Shown piece after piece: positions 62,680 to 64,000 of a stretch of 64,000 bases of DNA; the stretch's first letter is position 1; every line of letters starts with the position of its first letter. The notes below the pieces were generated by a model. It did not search any database, was not told the DNA's origin, and saw nothing but the letters and a program-made list of their open reading frames with translations. Both the position numbers and the translations under genes were made by a program. The DNA lies in contig NC_087074.1 in assembly GCF_026151205.1 (NCBI RefSeq), positions 16,164,962-16,228,961 on the forward strand, in the 5' to 3' direction. The stretch is from Bolinopsis microptera. Taxonomy: Eukaryota; Ctenophora; Tentaculata; Lobata; Bolinopsidae.

Positions 62680-63933
62680 ATGAATATATCTGTAACTTGT
62701 TCCCCATCACCAGTGAAACCAGTTACCCTACTAGATGATGGTCCATTCTCTAAATTTTCACTTGATCTATTAATGGAAGAACTTGAGTTCAGTCACGGTT
62801 TTAAAAACAGGAAATCGGTTTATTTTGGTGACTTTCCCTATGAGTATTCAGGTGCAACACATGACCCAAAAAGTGTACACAATGATTCCTACCTTGCTAA
62901 ACTCAGCTCCTACATTAATGTGATATTACCCAATTTCAGACACAATAGTATTCTCGTCAATCTATATGAAACTGGAGCAGAGTTCATGCCAGCTCATAGC
63001 GATTCTGAATCATGTATTGTAGAACACTCTGATATTGTAACCATTTCACTTGGTGCGACGAGAACACTGCAAATTAGATCAAACGGCAGCAATGAAGTTG
63101 TGGGCTCTGTGCAGCTTCAGCATGGAGATGTCTTCATCATGTCCAAATTGTCTCAGGCTGACTTTCAACATGAGATACTGCCAGACGAAATGTGTGATGA
63201 ACCCCGGATCAGCATCACCCTAAGACTGATGAAGCCCCCTAGGATCACTCAGTCAACTGAGTTTGGTCTGCGTTCACCGCCCCCACCCATCCCTCATTCA
63301 GGACACAAACTGACAGACTCTTCTTCACCTGCACTCTCAGTTTGCAAACAGCCAGCCAAAGCTTCACAAAAGTCTGTCCTATTCATAAGCAGCTCTATGT
63401 TCAGGTTTCTTGATGCGGACAAGTTATCATCGTCCACTGTTAGTGCTAGTAAACTGTTTTATCCTGGGGCTGATGCCAAAGTAATGTTAAATAAACTAAA
63501 AACTGACCTACACTCCGTTCCATCCCCATCTATTATTTATATTATGACAGGAACTAATAATGTGAACACAGTCTATTTTGGCTCAAAGTCACTGAAGGAT
63601 GCAGCGGGTGACATTAGTAATCTCTTAAATTATCTCAAGTCAGTGTATCCGAATGCAACAATTAATGTTCTCAATATTCTTCCCAGGAGTACAAAAGGCC
63701 GCAATGATGTTGTGGCAGAGCTGAATAAGGTTATTAAGGATATGTGTAGCAAAGATTCTTGTTTTAATTACATTAGCACCCATAATTTATTTAACTATAA
63801 TAGAAGTGGATTCAGGAAAGAATTTTATTTTGCCAGACCATCTGCAAAAATATCTGATAACTGTCACCTCAATACAAGCGGTGTTATTCGACTTGCTAAA
63901 TTTCTGAAGTATTGGGCCCATAAGCAAGTTTGA
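62680..63933 (+). CDS. AlkB-like 2OG-Fe(II) dioxygenase fused to an SGNH esterase (retroelement ORF1 type)
   Basis: Residues about 40-185 form an AlkB-type domain: NLYETGAEFMPAHSDSE (metal ligands His106 and Asp108), His164 in FQHEI, and PRISITLR (Arg176, Arg182) for 2-oxoglutarate. All expected ligands are present. After a Pro-rich linker, residues about 230-410 form an SGNH hydrolase: LFISSSMF (Ser nucleophile block), TGTNNV (block III) and DNCHLN (Asp393, His396). AlkB enzymes remove alkyl groups from DNA or RNA. SGNH domains occur in ORF1 of CR1-group LINEs. The fusion fits ORF1 of a LINE whose RT would lie beyond the window. A host gene is possible but less likely, given the intronless frame and setting. 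Confidence 0.75.
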   Translation: MNISVTCSPSPVKPVTLLDDGPFSKFSLDLLMEELEFSHGFKNRKSVYFGDFPYEYSGATHDPKSVHNDSYLAKLSSYINVILPNFRHNSILVNLYETGAEFMPAHSDSESCIVEHSDIVTISLGATRTLQIRSNGSNEVVGSVQLQHGDVFIMSKLSQADFQHEILPDEMCDEPRISITLRLMKPPRITQSTEFGLRSPPPPIPHSGHKLTDSSSPALSVCKQPAKASQKSVLFISSSMFRFLDADKLSSSTVSASKLFYPGADAKVMLNKLKTDLHSVPSPSIIYIMTGTNNVNTVYFGSKSLKDAAGDISNLLNYLKSVYPNATINVLNILPRSTKGRNDVVAELNKVIKDMCSKDSCFNYISTHNLFNYNRSGFRKEFYFARPSAKISDNCHLNTSGVIRLAKFLKYWAHKQV

Positions 63934-64000
63934 ATTTTCAGAAAGATTGTTAACATTTATTTCATCTAGATTCTAGATAAGGGATAATTACACATTGTTC

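Noticed and set aside
62386-62738. Thr/Ser-rich minus frame and alternate plus frame over the acidic repeat
   Set aside because: Both arise from the VVxD/E codon repeat of the 62054-62668 frame.

Overview
This is metazoan nuclear DNA: intron-rich genes with GT-AG splice sites, animal-specific families (class A GPCR, Ig, thrombospondin type 1, sushi, CEP57, HFM1), a perfect TTAGGG telomere-type tract, and dense LINE, Helitron, mariner and MITE content. It is AT-rich and looks like a marine invertebrate. A cnidarian is my best guess, with low confidence. Most genes were assembled by eye from splice sites and reading-frame phase, so each exon list is a prediction.

Layout. 1-348: end of a GPCR. 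1263-4709: a composite E-box/CRE minisatellite running into a five-exon gene for a cytoplasmic protein, possibly CFAP92-like. 5161-6223: a MULE-like non-autonomous transposon. 7150-8556 (minus): a four-exon gene for a small secreted peptide precursor. 8557-15535: repeats, a poly-G tract, a tRNA-derived SINE and a palindrome with 236-bp arms. 15536-19943 (minus): a LINE with overlapping ORF1 and ORF2. 20208-23530 (minus): a decayed, intron-containing Helitron interrupted by another repeat. 25988-28360: satellites and a gene for a cationic Cys-rich secreted peptide.

31114-43874 holds two tandem paralogs for secreted F-type-lectin-like / Ig / TSP1 proteins. The first copy has three transposons piled at one intron position that is still empty in the second. 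The second copy has expanded its TSP1 exon-intron unit, carries a frameshifted TSP1 exon, and has 13 perfect telomere repeats in an intron. 45562-52658 (minus): CEP57 in 12 exons, with a secreted sushi-domain gene nested antisense in one intron and an 11-bp-periodic fold-back element in another. 53254-57528 (minus): HFM1/MER3 meiotic helicase as one uninterrupted 1424-codon frame. 58246-58827: another small secreted protein. 59163-60866: two non-autonomous DNA transposons. 61004-63933: a truncated LINE, a tRNA-Arg-like gene, and an AlkB-SGNH retroelement ORF1 protein that runs to the window end.

Recurring themes: signal-peptide genes with phase-1 introns that suit exon shuffling (six or seven in 64 kb), and transposons whose age and order can be read from target duplications and from the paralogous empty site.
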